A DNA stretch of 11,544 bases from Deltaproteobacteria bacterium (GTDB lineage: Bacteria > Desulfobacterota > GWC2-55-46): assembly GCA_016234955.1 (NCBI GenBank), contig JACRNN010000017.1, positions 1 to 11,544 on the forward strand, in the 5' to 3' direction. Made by a program: the position numbers and the translations under genes. Under the pieces are notes generated by a model. The model made no database searches, was not told where the DNA came from, and saw only the letters and a program-made list of their open reading frames with translations. This document shows positions 1 to 7,566 of the stretch, piece by piece (the first letter of the stretch is position 1; every line of letters begins with the position of its first letter).

Positions 1-1266
1 CTGGATCATCCGCCTTTCTATCTGGTCTATCTCGGTAGGCATGCTGTCTATCTCGATCCTCAGGCGCGAGGCCGCCTCGTCCATAAGGTCTATGGCCTTG
101 TCCGGCAGGAACCTGTCGGCTATGTACCTGTTGGAGAGCGTTGCGGCCGCCACTATGGCCGAGTCCGCTATCCTCACCCCGTGGTGGACCTCGTAGCGCT
201 CCTTGAGCCCCCTCAATATGGCTACCGTGTCCTCCACCGCCGGCTCCCCGACAAATACCGGCTGGAACCTCCTTTCGAAGGCCGCGTCCTTTTCTATGTG
301 CTTTCTGTACTCATCGAGGGTCGTTGCCCCCACGCACCTGAGCTCGCCCCTTGCAAGGGCGGGCTTGAGCATGTTGGAGGCGTCCATCGCCCCTTCCGCG
401 GCCCCCGCGCCCACGAGGGTGTGTAGCTCGTCTATGAAGAGCACCACCGAGCCCTGGGCCTCGTTTATCTCGCGCATGAGCGCCTTGAGCCTGTCCTCGA
501 ACTCCCCCCTGTACTTCGTGCCCGCTATAAGGGCGCCGAGGTCGAGCGCCAGGAGCCGCTTGTTCTTGAGCGTCTCTGGCACGTCCCCGCTCACTATCCT
601 CTGGGCCAAGCCCTCCACGACGGCGGTCTTGCCGACCCCGGCCTCGCCTATGAGGACGGGGTTGTTCTTGGTGCGCCTGGAGAGCACCTGTATGACCCTT
701 CTTATCTCGTCGTCCCTGCCTATGACCGGGTCGAGTTTGTTGGACCTCGCGAGCTCGACCAAGTCCCTGGTGTACCTGGCGATAGACTGGTACTTCTCCT
801 CCGGCATCTGGTCCGTGACCCTCTGCGTCCCCCTTAACGATTGAAGGGCCTTCAATACCGCGTCCCTGGTAACGCCCTGGCTCAAGAGTATCCTCGATGC
901 CTCGGAGCCCTTTTCAGAGACTATCGCGACCAGTATGTGCTCCACGGAGACGAACTCGTCCTTCATCTCCTTTGCGACCTTGAACGCGGCGTCGAGGACG
1001 GTCTTGAGCCTCTGGGAGATGAACGTCTCGGCCGTTGCGCCGTAGACCTTCGGCGCCTTATTGATGACGTCCTCAAGCTGCGACTTGAGGAGCCCGGTAT
1101 TCGCCCCTATCCTCTGGAGTATCGGGGCCGTGAGCCCGCCTTCCTGCACGACGAGCGCGAGCAGAAGGTGCTCTACGCCGACCTCCTGTTGCTCCTTTGA
1201 CTCGGCGATGCGCTGGGCCTCCTGGACGGCCTCCTGCGATTTTATCGTAAACCTGTCAAGCCTCAT
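1..1266 (-). CDS. clpB: ClpB disaggregase, N-terminal part (truncated by window edge)
   Basis: ATP-dependent Hsp100 chaperone that, with DnaK/DnaJ/GrpE, threads aggregated proteins through a hexameric ring in the cytoplasm. The 422 visible codons cover the double Clp-N domain (about residues 1-145), the first AAA+ domain and the first turns of the coiled-coil M domain, which separates ClpB from ClpA and ClpC. Visible motifs are Walker A GEAGVGKT (207-214, Lys213), the pore-loop Tyr252 in GTKYRGEFEDR, Walker B LFIDE (276-280, Glu280) and the paired arginines Arg332-Arg333 in FERRFQ. All sit one residue from their E. coli ClpB positions. The ATG at 1264-1266 has AGGAG 5 nt upstream. It is divergent from glnE, with a strong promoter at 1338-1366. 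The second AAA+ domain lies outside the window. Confidence 0.97.
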   Translation of the reverse strand, partial: MRLDRFTIKSQEAVQEAQRIAESKEQQEVGVEHLLLALVVQEGGLTAPILQRIGANTGLLKSQLEDVINKAPKVYGATAETFISQRLKTVLDAAFKVAKEMKDEFVSVEHILVAIVSEKGSEASRILLSQGVTRDAVLKALQSLRGTQRVTDQMPEEKYQSIARYTRDLVELARSNKLDPVIGRDDEIRRVIQVLSRRTKNNPVLIGEAGVGKTAVVEGLAQRIVSGDVPETLKNKRLLALDLGALIAGTKYRGEFEDRLKALMREINEAQGSVVLFIDELHTLVGAGAAEGAMDASNMLKPALARGELRCVGATTLDEYRKHIEKDAAFERRFQPVFVGEPAVEDTVAILRGLKERYEVHHGVRIADSAIVAAATLSNRYIADRFLPDKAIDLMDEAASRLRIEIDSMPTEIDQIERRMIQ

Positions 1267-1337
1267 GACGTCTCCTCGCGTTTGTGCGGATAAGGGCGGT
1301 TTTTAAGCTGAAACCCTTTTTAAGAGGCACCCTTGAT

Positions 1338-1366
1338 AATGTAGGCTCCGAAAGGGGTTTTGTCAA
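1338..1366 (-). promoter_or_regulatory. clpB promoter
   Basis: On the minus strand, TTGACA (1361-1366) is followed after exactly 17 nt by TACATT (1338-1343), which runs on as TACATTAT. This is a perfect housekeeping -35 with a 4/6 -10. The -35 read as CTTGACA also resembles the heat-shock sigma32 -35 (CTTGAAA), so a stress sigma factor or dual recognition is possible, but the -10 lacks the CCCCAT core. The predicted leader to the ATG at 1266 is about 65 nt. Confidence 0.65.
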
Positions 1367-1386
1367 GGAGCGGGGGGGCTTGACAA
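1360..1386. promoter_or_regulatory. Perfect inverted repeat over the clpB -35, candidate operator
   Basis: TTGTCAAG (1360-1367) and CTTGACAA (1379-1386) are exact reverse complements separated by 11 nt that include a run of seven G. The arm centres are 19 bp apart, close to two helical turns, as for a dimeric repressor. The left arm covers the clpB -35 box. The right arm contains a TTGACA on the plus strand, but no -10 follows at a workable distance, so it is not an obvious glnE promoter. It is neither CIRCE (TTAGCACTC-N9-GAGTGCTAA) nor a HAIR element. The function is inferred from position and symmetry. Confidence 0.4.
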
Positions 1387-1421
1387 CGGCTTTGGCCCCG
1401 GCCCGGGTCCGCTCCCCCCTA

Positions 1422-1450
1422 TTGCCTTTTGCCTCGGGATGTCTTATAAA
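1422..1450 (+). promoter_or_regulatory. glnE promoter, predicted leaderless start
   Basis: TTGCCT (1422-1427, 4/6 to consensus), a 17-nt spacer and TATAAA (1445-1450, 5/6). Transcription would begin 6-8 nt downstream, at about 1456-1458, which is the A of the glnE ATG at 1457. The AGGAG at 1452-1456 touches the ATG with no spacer and so cannot work as a normal ribosome-binding site. Confidence 0.5.
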
Positions 1451-1456
1451 TAGGAG

Positions 1457-4400
1457 ATGACCCTTGATATACTGAACAGGCCCGAGGCAGAGGCCCTGAG
1501 CGCGTTAAAAGGGCTCGGCTTCCTCGATGCAAGGGCGGCGTTGAAGAACTTGTTGCTCATGACCTCCGGCGCGGTGCGCCCGCGCGCGGAGGAGATATTG
1601 AAGTGCGCCGCCGACTCCCCATCCCCTGACGGGGCGCTCAATAACATCGAGTCCGTCTTTAAGGAGCTCCCCGCGGCGCTCCTTGAAAAGACCGTCAACG
1701 ATATCGCCGCGCTCAAGGACCTCATCTACATATGCGGCTCCTCACGCCTTCTCTCAAGCACGGTATCGCAGAACCCGGAGTACCTCGGCTGGCTGTTTTT
1801 CGAGGGCGGCCTCTCCGAGACCGGGGATTTCAACGCCTTTAAATCGGAACTTGAGAGGCTTACAGGGAAGACAGGCTCGATAGACGCGATGGCAAAGGCC
1901 CTCAGGGTCTACAAGCAGAAGGAGTACTTGAGGATAGGCTCAAGGGACCTTCTCCGGGTAGCCCCTGTCCAGGAGACCACGCGGGAGCTGTCCGACCTCG
2001 CCTCCGCCGCGCTCGATTGCGCCGTGGGGTTCGCGCTCTCCGAGCTTAAAAAGGGCTACGGCAGGCCCATGTGCGACAATGGGGACGGCCCTGTCAAGGA
2101 GGCGGAGTTCACGGTAATCGGCATGGGCAAGCTCGGAGGCGGGGAGTTGAACTTCTCCTCGGACATAGACATACTCTACATCTACTCCTCGGACAAAGGC
2201 GAGACCGAGGGCATAGGCGGCAACGAAGCGTCCCGCATAAGCCTCCACGCCTTTTTCGTTAAGCTCTCCACGATGGTCAACAGGCTCATCGGCTCGGTAA
2301 CCGAGGACGGGATGGTATTCAGGATAGACCTCGACCTGAGGCCAGAAGGCCGGAGCGGGGACATGGCCAACTCCTTGAGGAGCGCCGAGATATACTACGA
2401 GTCCTGGGGCCAGTCCTGGGAGAGGGCCGCCATGATAAAGGCCCGCCCGGTGGCCGGGTCGATGGCGCTCGGCGAGGCCTTCCTCTCCATGATACGGCCG
2501 TTCGTATTCAGGAAGTACCTCGACTTCACGGCCATAGAAGAGATAAAGTCGATGAAGGAGCGGATAGACCTGAGCCTGCTCCGGAAAAACGCCGAGGCCA
2601 TAGACGTAAAGCTCGGCGCCGGCGGCATACGCGAGATAGAGTTCTTCTGCCAGGCCCTCCAGCTCATACACGGCGGCAGGGACGTTGACATCAGGGAGAA
2701 AAACACCCTGAAGACCATAGACAGGCTCCTTGCAAAGGGCTACATAAAAGAAGACGAGGCCAGCGGCCTCAGAGAGGGGTATATATTCCTCAGGAACCTC
2801 GAGCACAGGATACAGATAATGGAGGGCAGGCAGACCCAGGCGATGCCCGCGAGGGCGGAAGAGCTTGAGAGGCTCGCAAGGATGATGGGGTTCAAAGACG
2901 GGGCGGGCAAGTCGGCGAGCGCCCTATTCCTCGAGGAGTACAGGAAGAGGACCGCCTCCGTCCACGAGATCTACAGGTCTCTCTTCTACAGGGCGGGCGG
3001 CAAAGAGGGGTCCGAGGAGGTCCTCGATCTTTTTTCCCCGGATATGACCGCGGAGGAGGCCGGGGCAAGGCTAACAAGGCTCGGCTTCAAAGACCCCTCG
3101 ACCGCGTGGAGGAACCTCTTGCTCCTCAAGACCAGGCCCCCCTACGCGCGCCTGAGCGCAAAGGCGCACCTGCTCCTGCAAAGGCTCGCGCCGGGGTTTG
3201 TATCGCTGGCCGCGGCCTCTCCTGACCCGGACAGGGCGCTCGCGCACCTTGAGCGTTTCATCTCTTCGGTTGGGGCGCGCACGGCGTTTTATTCGCTCCT
3301 TGCGGAAAACCCGTTGGTGTGCGAGGAGCTTGTCCGGCTCTTCGGGACCTCCGTATTCCTCTCCAGGGAGCTGATAGAACGCCCGGAGAGCCTCGATATG
3401 CTTCTGTCAAAGGAGTTGGCCCTGCCGTACAAGCGCAGGGCCGGATTTTTCGATGAGTTCGCCGAGGGGCTTGAGAGGGCCGCGGATTACGAGGAGCGGC
3501 TCGACCTGCTGAGGCGCGTCAAGGGGCTGGAGATATTCAGGATAGGGATAAACGGCATCCTCGGCAATTTGAGCCCCAAGCAGGTCTCCGCGCAGATAAC
3601 CTTCCTCGCCGAGGCGGCGCTTGATACGGCCTTGAAGGTATCCCGCCAGGAGCTTGCAAGGACGCACGGAGAGCCACGGGGGGCGCGGTTCTCCGTCATA
3701 GGGCTCGGCAAGCTCGGAGGGAAGGAGCTCATCTACGGCTCCGACCTCGACATCATCTTTGTCTATGAGGACGGGGGCGCCGGTTCCACGGACGGGCGCA
3801 GACCTATATCGAACCACGAGTTCTTCGTAAAGCTCGCCCAGAGGACCATCAGCGCGCTCACCCTGAGGACGAGGGAGGGTTTCGCCTTCAACGTCGATAC
3901 GAGGCTTCGCCCATCCGGCGGCTCCGGGGCGCTCGTGATATCGAGGGACGCCCTTTTAAAGTACCACATGGAGAAGACCCAGGTCTGGGAGCGTCAGGCA
4001 TTTATAAAGGCGCGCCCGGTGGCAGGGGACCTGGCCCTCGGCTTTGAAGCGCTCAAGGGGCTCGAGGATATACTGTACTCAAAGCCGCTCATCGCCGGCG
4101 ATGTCGACGAAATGCTCCGGATAAGAAAGAGAATGGAGCTGGAAATTGCCAAAGAGGGCCCGGACAGGTATAATATAAAAACCGGGCGCGGGGGCCTTGT
4201 CGACATCGAGTTCCTGGCGCAGGCCCTGCAGCTCAAATACGGCGGGGGAAAAAAAGGCCTGCGGACCCTCTATACTCTGAAGGCGCTCTTGAGGCTCTTT
4301 AAAGAGGGGCTCCTGCCAAAGGACGAGTATCTCTTTTTGAAAGAGGCCCATCTCTTCTACAGGCTCCTTGAGACGCAGTTGAGGATAGTGCACGACAGGC

Positions 4401-4567
4401 CTGAGGGCTATCTCATCAGGGGTTCGGAGGATATCTCCACGCTCGCCAGGAGGACCGGATACTCGGGCAAGGAGGCGGCCGAGGCGCTCCTGAAAGATTA
4501 TCTGCGCTACTCTGACAAGGTAAGGGAGATATATCTTAAGACCCTTGAGGGGCTCAAGGGCGTCTGA
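1457..4567 (+). CDS. glnE: GlnE, bifunctional glutamine synthetase adenylyltransferase/deadenylase
   Basis: Adds AMP to, and removes it from, the regulatory tyrosine of glutamine synthetase, turning ammonium assimilation down or up in response to glutamine and the PII protein. The protein has 1036 residues; E. coli GlnE has about 946. It carries the duplicated nucleotidyltransferase architecture. The N-terminal deadenylase copy has GKLGGGELNFSSDID (224-238, Asp236/Asp238). The C-terminal adenylylase copy has GKLGGKELIYGSDLD (751-765, Asp763/Asp765). Each is followed by its helical partner motif, GGIREIEFFCQALQ and GGLVDIEFLAQALQ. Both metal-binding Asp-x-Asp pairs are intact, so both activities are expected. 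A TAG (1451-1453) lies directly upstream in frame, making ATG 1457 the first start. Palindromic repeats follow the stop. Confidence 0.96.
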   Translation: MTLDILNRPEAEALSALKGLGFLDARAALKNLLLMTSGAVRPRAEEILKCAADSPSPDGALNNIESVFKELPAALLEKTVNDIAALKDLIYICGSSRLLSSTVSQNPEYLGWLFFEGGLSETGDFNAFKSELERLTGKTGSIDAMAKALRVYKQKEYLRIGSRDLLRVAPVQETTRELSDLASAALDCAVGFALSELKKGYGRPMCDNGDGPVKEAEFTVIGMGKLGGGELNFSSDIDILYIYSSDKGETEGIGGNEASRISLHAFFVKLSTMVNRLIGSVTEDGMVFRIDLDLRPEGRSGDMANSLRSAEIYYESWGQSWERAAMIKARPVAGSMALGEAFLSMIRPFVFRKYLDFTAIEEIKSMKERIDLSLLRKNAEAIDVKLGAGGIREIEFFCQALQLIHGGRDVDIREKNTLKTIDRLLAKGYIKEDEASGLREGYIFLRNLEHRIQIMEGRQTQAMPARAEELERLARMMGFKDGAGKSASALFLEEYRKRTASVHEIYRSLFYRAGGKEGSEEVLDLFSPDMTAEEAGARLTRLGFKDPSTAWRNLLLLKTRPPYARLSAKAHLLLQRLAPGFVSLAAASPDPDRALAHLERFISSVGARTAFYSLLAENPLVCEELVRLFGTSVFLSRELIERPESLDMLLSKELALPYKRRAGFFDEFAEGLERAADYEERLDLLRRVKGLEIFRIGINGILGNLSPKQVSAQITFLAEAALDTALKVSRQELARTHGEPRGARFSVIGLGKLGGKELIYGSDLDIIFVYEDGGAGSTDGRRPISNHEFFVKLAQRTISALTLRTREGFAFNVDTRLRPSGGSGALVISRDALLKYHMEKTQVWERQAFIKARPVAGDLALGFEALKGLEDILYSKPLIAGDVDEMLRIRKRMELEIAKEGPDRYNIKTGRGGLVDIEFLAQALQLKYGGGKKGLRTLYTLKALLRLFKEGLLPKDEYLFLKEAHLFYRLLETQLRIVHDRPEGYLIRGSEDISTLARRTGYSGKEAAEALLKDYLRYSDKVREIYLKTLEGLKGV

Positions 4568-4577
4568 AAATGCGTGG

Positions 4578-4593
4578 CGGGCGGACTCGCCCG
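4578..4593. other. Small GC hairpin after glnE
   Basis: CGGGCG (4578-4583), loop GACT, CGCCCG (4588-4593): a 6-bp perfect all-GC stem about 10 nt past the glnE stop. No T-run follows (ATAGAAAAG), so it is not a canonical intrinsic terminator. It may protect the mRNA 3' end or belong to the repeat block that follows. Confidence 0.4.
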
Positions 4594-4599
4594 ATAGAA

Positions 4600-4687
4600 A
4601 AGCCGCGGGGAATACGCTCGCTATGCATGTTCAATTTTTTAACGTTCTAAACCCCCTTGGGCCTTGAGTCCGGGGAGGTTTCATATA
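4600..4687. repeat. Interspersed repeat block 1 (R3 + R4 modules)
   Basis: Contains three segments found again elsewhere in the window. (a) GCCGCGGGGAAT (4602-4613) matches one arm of the hairpin at 7498-7520. (b) R3, CGCTATGCATGTTCA (4619-4633), recurs exactly at 8911-8925 and 10607-10621 and inverted at 7407-7421 with one change. (c) R4 (4648-4687) is a 13-bp hairpin with arms at 4649-4661 and 4669-4681 that ends in GAGGTTTCATATA. R4 is shared with 10658-10695 and, inverted, 8812-8853. The run TTTTTTAACGTT before R4 also recurs just after dnaA. Confidence 0.8.
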
Positions 4688-4691
4688 TCAT
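4664..4691 (+). promoter_or_regulatory. Possible repeat-borne promoter for the ExeA-like gene
   Basis: TTGAGT (4664-4669), a 16-nt spacer and TATCAT (4686-4691, 5/6 to consensus). The -35 lies inside repeat module R4. Transcription would start near 4698, upstream of the TTG at 4723 but downstream of the TTG at 4657. The -35 is weak and R4 copies elsewhere do not keep it, so this is tentative. Confidence 0.3.
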
Positions 4692-4722
4692 AACGATACG
4701 CCGCAAAAAGGGGTGGATTCCT

Positions 4723-7419
4723 TTGGACTCAGGCTACGGAAAACTCTCAAAGATAAGCGTGCCCAGACTGCTCCACCTCATCTACTCAAAGAATGATGCG
4801 GCCGCGGTCCTGGAGATGGTGCGCGAGCCGGCGAGGAAGCGCTTTTTCTTCAAGAACGGCCTGCCGGTGGCCGCCTCATCCAATATCCTGAACGAGGTGC
4901 TGGGAAGGCTCCTGGTCCAAAAGGGGGTGATTTCCCAGGACGATTACCAGAGGTCTCTGGAGGTGGTCCTCAGAGAGAAAAAAAGACACGGAGAGGTCTT
5001 GATCTCCATGGGCATGATCTCCCGCGAGAAGCTCGACGACTTCCTCTCGCTGCAGTTGAAGGAGCGGATATTGAAGGTCTTCGGCTGGACGGAGGGAGAG
5101 TACCGCTACGCCGTGATACCGCGGCTCCCCGCCAACATGAGCGAATACCCTCACCACCCCGCGGCCCTGATAATCGACGGCATAGAGCTCGGGTTCTATC
5201 CCGACTCCAGCGCCAGGGAGGAGCTCAGGGGCTACCTCGACAAGAAGACGAAAGTCCGCGGCGCCCTCGGGAGATACCGTCTTGAGGACCTCCGCCTCAA
5301 CCTGCAGGAAAGACGGTTCCTCGACCTCTTCGACGGCGCGCGCACGCTGCGGGAGATACTCGACACGGCGGCCCTCCTGAGGCACCGGGCCGTCTCGCTC
5401 GCCTTGAGCTTCATCAACATGGGGCTTGTAAACGTGGAGGGGTTGAGCGAGGGTTTTGAGATGCTCGGCCCCGGCACGGAGGCGTTGCAAGCCGTCGAGC
5501 AGGCCGGGGGCGACTCCCGGCTCAACGCGGAGTTCCTTTTCGTAAAGGCGAAGTCCGCCCTCCATAACCGCGACTACCGGAGCGCAGTGGAGGTACTCAA
5601 AAAGATCACCGATATAAACCCGCTCGAGGGCGAGTACTGGGCCTACCTCGGCTGGGCCGTCTACAATGAAGACCACGGCAGGATAAAGGAGGCCCAGGCG
5701 CTCATCAAGGACTCTATCGACCTCGATAACGACATCGACATGGCCTGGTACTTCCTCGGCGTCCTCTTCCTCGAGCAAGGCGACCTCTCCTGGGCTGAAA
5801 GGACGTTTAAGACCGCTCACGCAAAAAACCCGTGGATCTCCGAAGCCCTCGTCGAGCTCAAACGGCTCGAGATGGCAAAGGCCCTCGCGCCCCGGCCTGA
5901 CGCCGCCAGGAGGGCGCTCTACACCGATTACTTCTCCTTCTCGAAAGACCCGTTCTCCCCTGCCCCCTTGCTCGCCCCGCTTGCCGGGGAAGAGGCAAGG
6001 TGCGTGGACGAGCTCGCGCGGGGGGTGGAGAATAACGCCGGCGGGATGCTCTTGACCGGCGAAGAGGGCGCGGGCAAGACCACCGCAGCCCTCGAGCTTA
6101 TCAGGAGGCTTTCAAACAGCCGGGTCCTCAGCGCCCTGGTCCTTGAGCCGGAGGATAAGGAGCTCAGGCTCATGAGGACCATCAACTCGGAGCTTTACGC
6201 CCCAGCCGAGTCCCAGTCCATAAGGGAACTGCTCATAAGTCTCGGGAGCCGCGTCTCACAGAACGCCGTCCTCGGCGGCCGCACCCTTATAATCATCGAC
6301 CGGGCGGAGACGCTCACGGAGGGGTGTCTGAAGTTAGTGCAGTACCTCACGAGGCTAAAGACCCTTCAGATGGTTCTCGTTGCCCGGCCCGCCTTTATCG
6401 AGCGGCTCAAAGCGCCTGAGTTCAATGAGCTCGACCAGAGGCTCTCAACGAGGCTCTCTCTCGGGCCCTTCACCCTTGAGGATACCAGGGCGTTTATCCT
6501 GCGCAGGATAGAGTCCGCGAGCAAAGGCGGCACAAGGCCGATAATAATAAAGGACTCCGCCCTCGATCTCCTCCACTCACAGAGCCGCGGGCTTGTTTCT
6601 CTTGTAAACGCCAACGCGGCGCGCATGCTCGCCCTTGCCGCGGAATTAAGGACCAATACCCTGGATAAGGAGCTTGTCGAGCTCGCCCTTAAAAGGCCTG
6701 AGGGGCGCGGACCCGTGCCTGTAGCCGTTGCCCCGTCCGCAGACACGGCGGCCAAAAAAGAACCCCCTCAGCCTCCGACGGTTAAGGCAAAGGGGGTCGA
6801 GGCCGGTGGTGCGAAGGCTGAAAGGTTTGTACCGGCAATGGGGCCTGGCATGGCGGAGGCCGGGTTTGATGAAATGGAAGAGGCCCCAATAGAGCCTGCC
6901 GCGGTGTTTGAGGCGCCGGAGAGCCCTCTTTTGGAGGCCGAGGTAGAGCAGGAACAGCCTGAAGCAAGGACCGTGGCAATGGAAGAGGACCCGGCTGTGG
7001 CTCCGCCGGCTATGGAGATGACTGCGGGGCCGGCCCAGCCTGTTCCAGCCGCTCAGCCCCCCGCGGCCACCCCGGTCAAGGGGGTTGAAAATACTGAAGC
7101 GGGAAGGGGGCTAAAGAGGCTTACGGTAATTATCCTCCTTATCGTGCTCGCCGGCCTTGCCATAGGCGCGGCTACGGGGTATTACTACCTTGTGCAGAGC
7201 AACGGCCCGGACTCTACAAAGGGGGCTGTCCCGGTCGCCACACCCCCCGCGCCCGGACCGTTGCCCCAGGAAGCCCCAACCCCACCGGCCGATACGCCCG
7301 GACAGTCCGCCCCTAAAGGGGTGGTAAACAACCCCGGAGCAAGCAACGGGGTATCCGAAGGAAAATCGGTTATATTTACGCGCGGCAAGCAACGGGGAAT
7401 TATACCCGAACATGCATAG
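4723..7419 (+). CDS. DUF4388/PATAN-like, TPR and ExeA/GspA-type AAA ATPase membrane protein
   Basis: No exact named homologue is recognised. Numbering is from TTG 4723 (898 residues). In order: a DUF4388/PATAN-like region with KKGVIS/SMGMIS helical motifs (about 1-160); a winged-helix-like segment (197-240); TPR-like helices (about 268-385); an ExeA/GspA-family AAA ATPase (402-655) with Walker A GEEGAGKTT (446-454) and Walker B LIIIDRAE (Asp526, Glu529); an acidic Pro/Ala-rich linker (657-799); one membrane helix (800-824); and a Pro-rich tail. ExeA proteins use ATP to place secretins through the cell wall and normally end in a periplasmic peptidoglycan-binding domain, which is absent here. 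The last ~32 residues are encoded by repeat DNA that also supplies the stop. TTG 4723 is preferred because GGTGG (4712-4716) sits 6 nt upstream; a longer frame from TTG 4657 would start inside repeat R4. The role is inferred as inner-membrane assembly or regulation. Confidence 0.75.
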   Translation: MDSGYGKLSKISVPRLLHLIYSKNDAAAVLEMVREPARKRFFFKNGLPVAASSNILNEVLGRLLVQKGVISQDDYQRSLEVVLREKKRHGEVLISMGMISREKLDDFLSLQLKERILKVFGWTEGEYRYAVIPRLPANMSEYPHHPAALIIDGIELGFYPDSSAREELRGYLDKKTKVRGALGRYRLEDLRLNLQERRFLDLFDGARTLREILDTAALLRHRAVSLALSFINMGLVNVEGLSEGFEMLGPGTEALQAVEQAGGDSRLNAEFLFVKAKSALHNRDYRSAVEVLKKITDINPLEGEYWAYLGWAVYNEDHGRIKEAQALIKDSIDLDNDIDMAWYFLGVLFLEQGDLSWAERTFKTAHAKNPWISEALVELKRLEMAKALAPRPDAARRALYTDYFSFSKDPFSPAPLLAPLAGEEARCVDELARGVENNAGGMLLTGEEGAGKTTAALELIRRLSNSRVLSALVLEPEDKELRLMRTINSELYAPAESQSIRELLISLGSRVSQNAVLGGRTLIIIDRAETLTEGCLKLVQYLTRLKTLQMVLVARPAFIERLKAPEFNELDQRLSTRLSLGPFTLEDTRAFILRRIESASKGGTRPIIIKDSALDLLHSQSRGLVSLVNANAARMLALAAELRTNTLDKELVELALKRPEGRGPVPVAVAPSADTAAKKEPPQPPTVKAKGVEAGGAKAERFVPAMGPGMAEAGFDEMEEAPIEPAAVFEAPESPLLEAEVEQEQPEARTVAMEEDPAVAPPAMEMTAGPAQPVPAAQPPAATPVKGVENTEAGRGLKRLTVIILLIVLAGLAIGAATGYYYLVQSNGPDSTKGAVPVATPPAPGPLPQEAPTPPADTPGQSAPKGVVNNPGASNGVSEGKSVIFTRGKQRGIIPEHA

Positions 7420-7545
7420 CGAGCGCGAGGCCCGCAAGCCTTGTTGCGGGGTCAAGCGAGCGAATCGGATATAGATACTTCCTTACATGTCGAAGATTCC
7501 CCGCGGAAAAGCCGCGGGGAGCTTCAAGGAAACATTAAAAATCCC
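7323..7545. repeat. Interspersed repeat block 2, overlapping the 3' end of the ExeA-like gene
   Basis: The largest repeat block. R1 (7326-7364) has an imperfect hairpin CCCCGGAGC-AA-GCAACGGGG. R2-like sequence AACGGGGAATTATACCCG follows (7391-7408), then inverted R3 (7407-7421). CCCGCAA/TTGCGGG is a 7-bp stem (7431-7437 with 7444-7450). The stretch 7455-7484 is an inverted copy of 10582-10610 (11 plus 14 identical bases around a variable 4-5 nt). A perfect 9-bp stem (arms 7498-7506 and 7512-7520, loop 7507-7511) follows, then AAGGAAACATTAAAA, the common R2 end. The TAG of the ExeA-like gene (7417-7419) lies inside the inverted R3. No separate gene is seen in 7420-7566. Confidence 0.8.
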
Positions 7546-7550
7546 TTGTG

Positions 7551-7560
7551 AAAGAGGTGA
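7551..7560 (+). promoter_or_regulatory. Strong Shine-Dalgarno site of gdhA
   Basis: AAAGAGGTGA differs by one missing G from AAAGGAGGTGA, the complement of the 16S rRNA tail, and sits 6 nt before the ATG at 7567. It is the best ribosome-binding site in the window and fixes the gdhA start. No convincing promoter is visible between the repeat block and this site. Confidence 0.8.
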
Positions 7561-7566
7561 CCAGCC

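Noticed and set aside
203..844. Long plus-strand frames opposite clpB, and similar long frames opposite glnE (1940-2806), the ExeA-like gene (4876-5820) and gdhA (7483-8463)
   Set aside because: Antisense shadows produced by the GC-rich codon pattern of clearly identified genes.
1380..1385. TTGACA on the plus strand as a glnE -35 box
   Set aside because: The positions 16-18 nt downstream are CCGGGT-like with no -10 character. It is better read as one arm of the inverted repeat.
1267..1456. CIRCE or HAIR heat-shock operator upstream of clpB
   Set aside because: No TTAGCACTC/GAGTGCTAA, and the inverted repeat present has its half-sites in the opposite order to HAIR (CTTGAGT-N7-ACTCAAG).
7323..7545. 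Repeat block as a CRISPR array
   Set aside because: The modules are heterogeneous and inverted, without regular spacing or unique spacers of constant length, and no cas genes are present.
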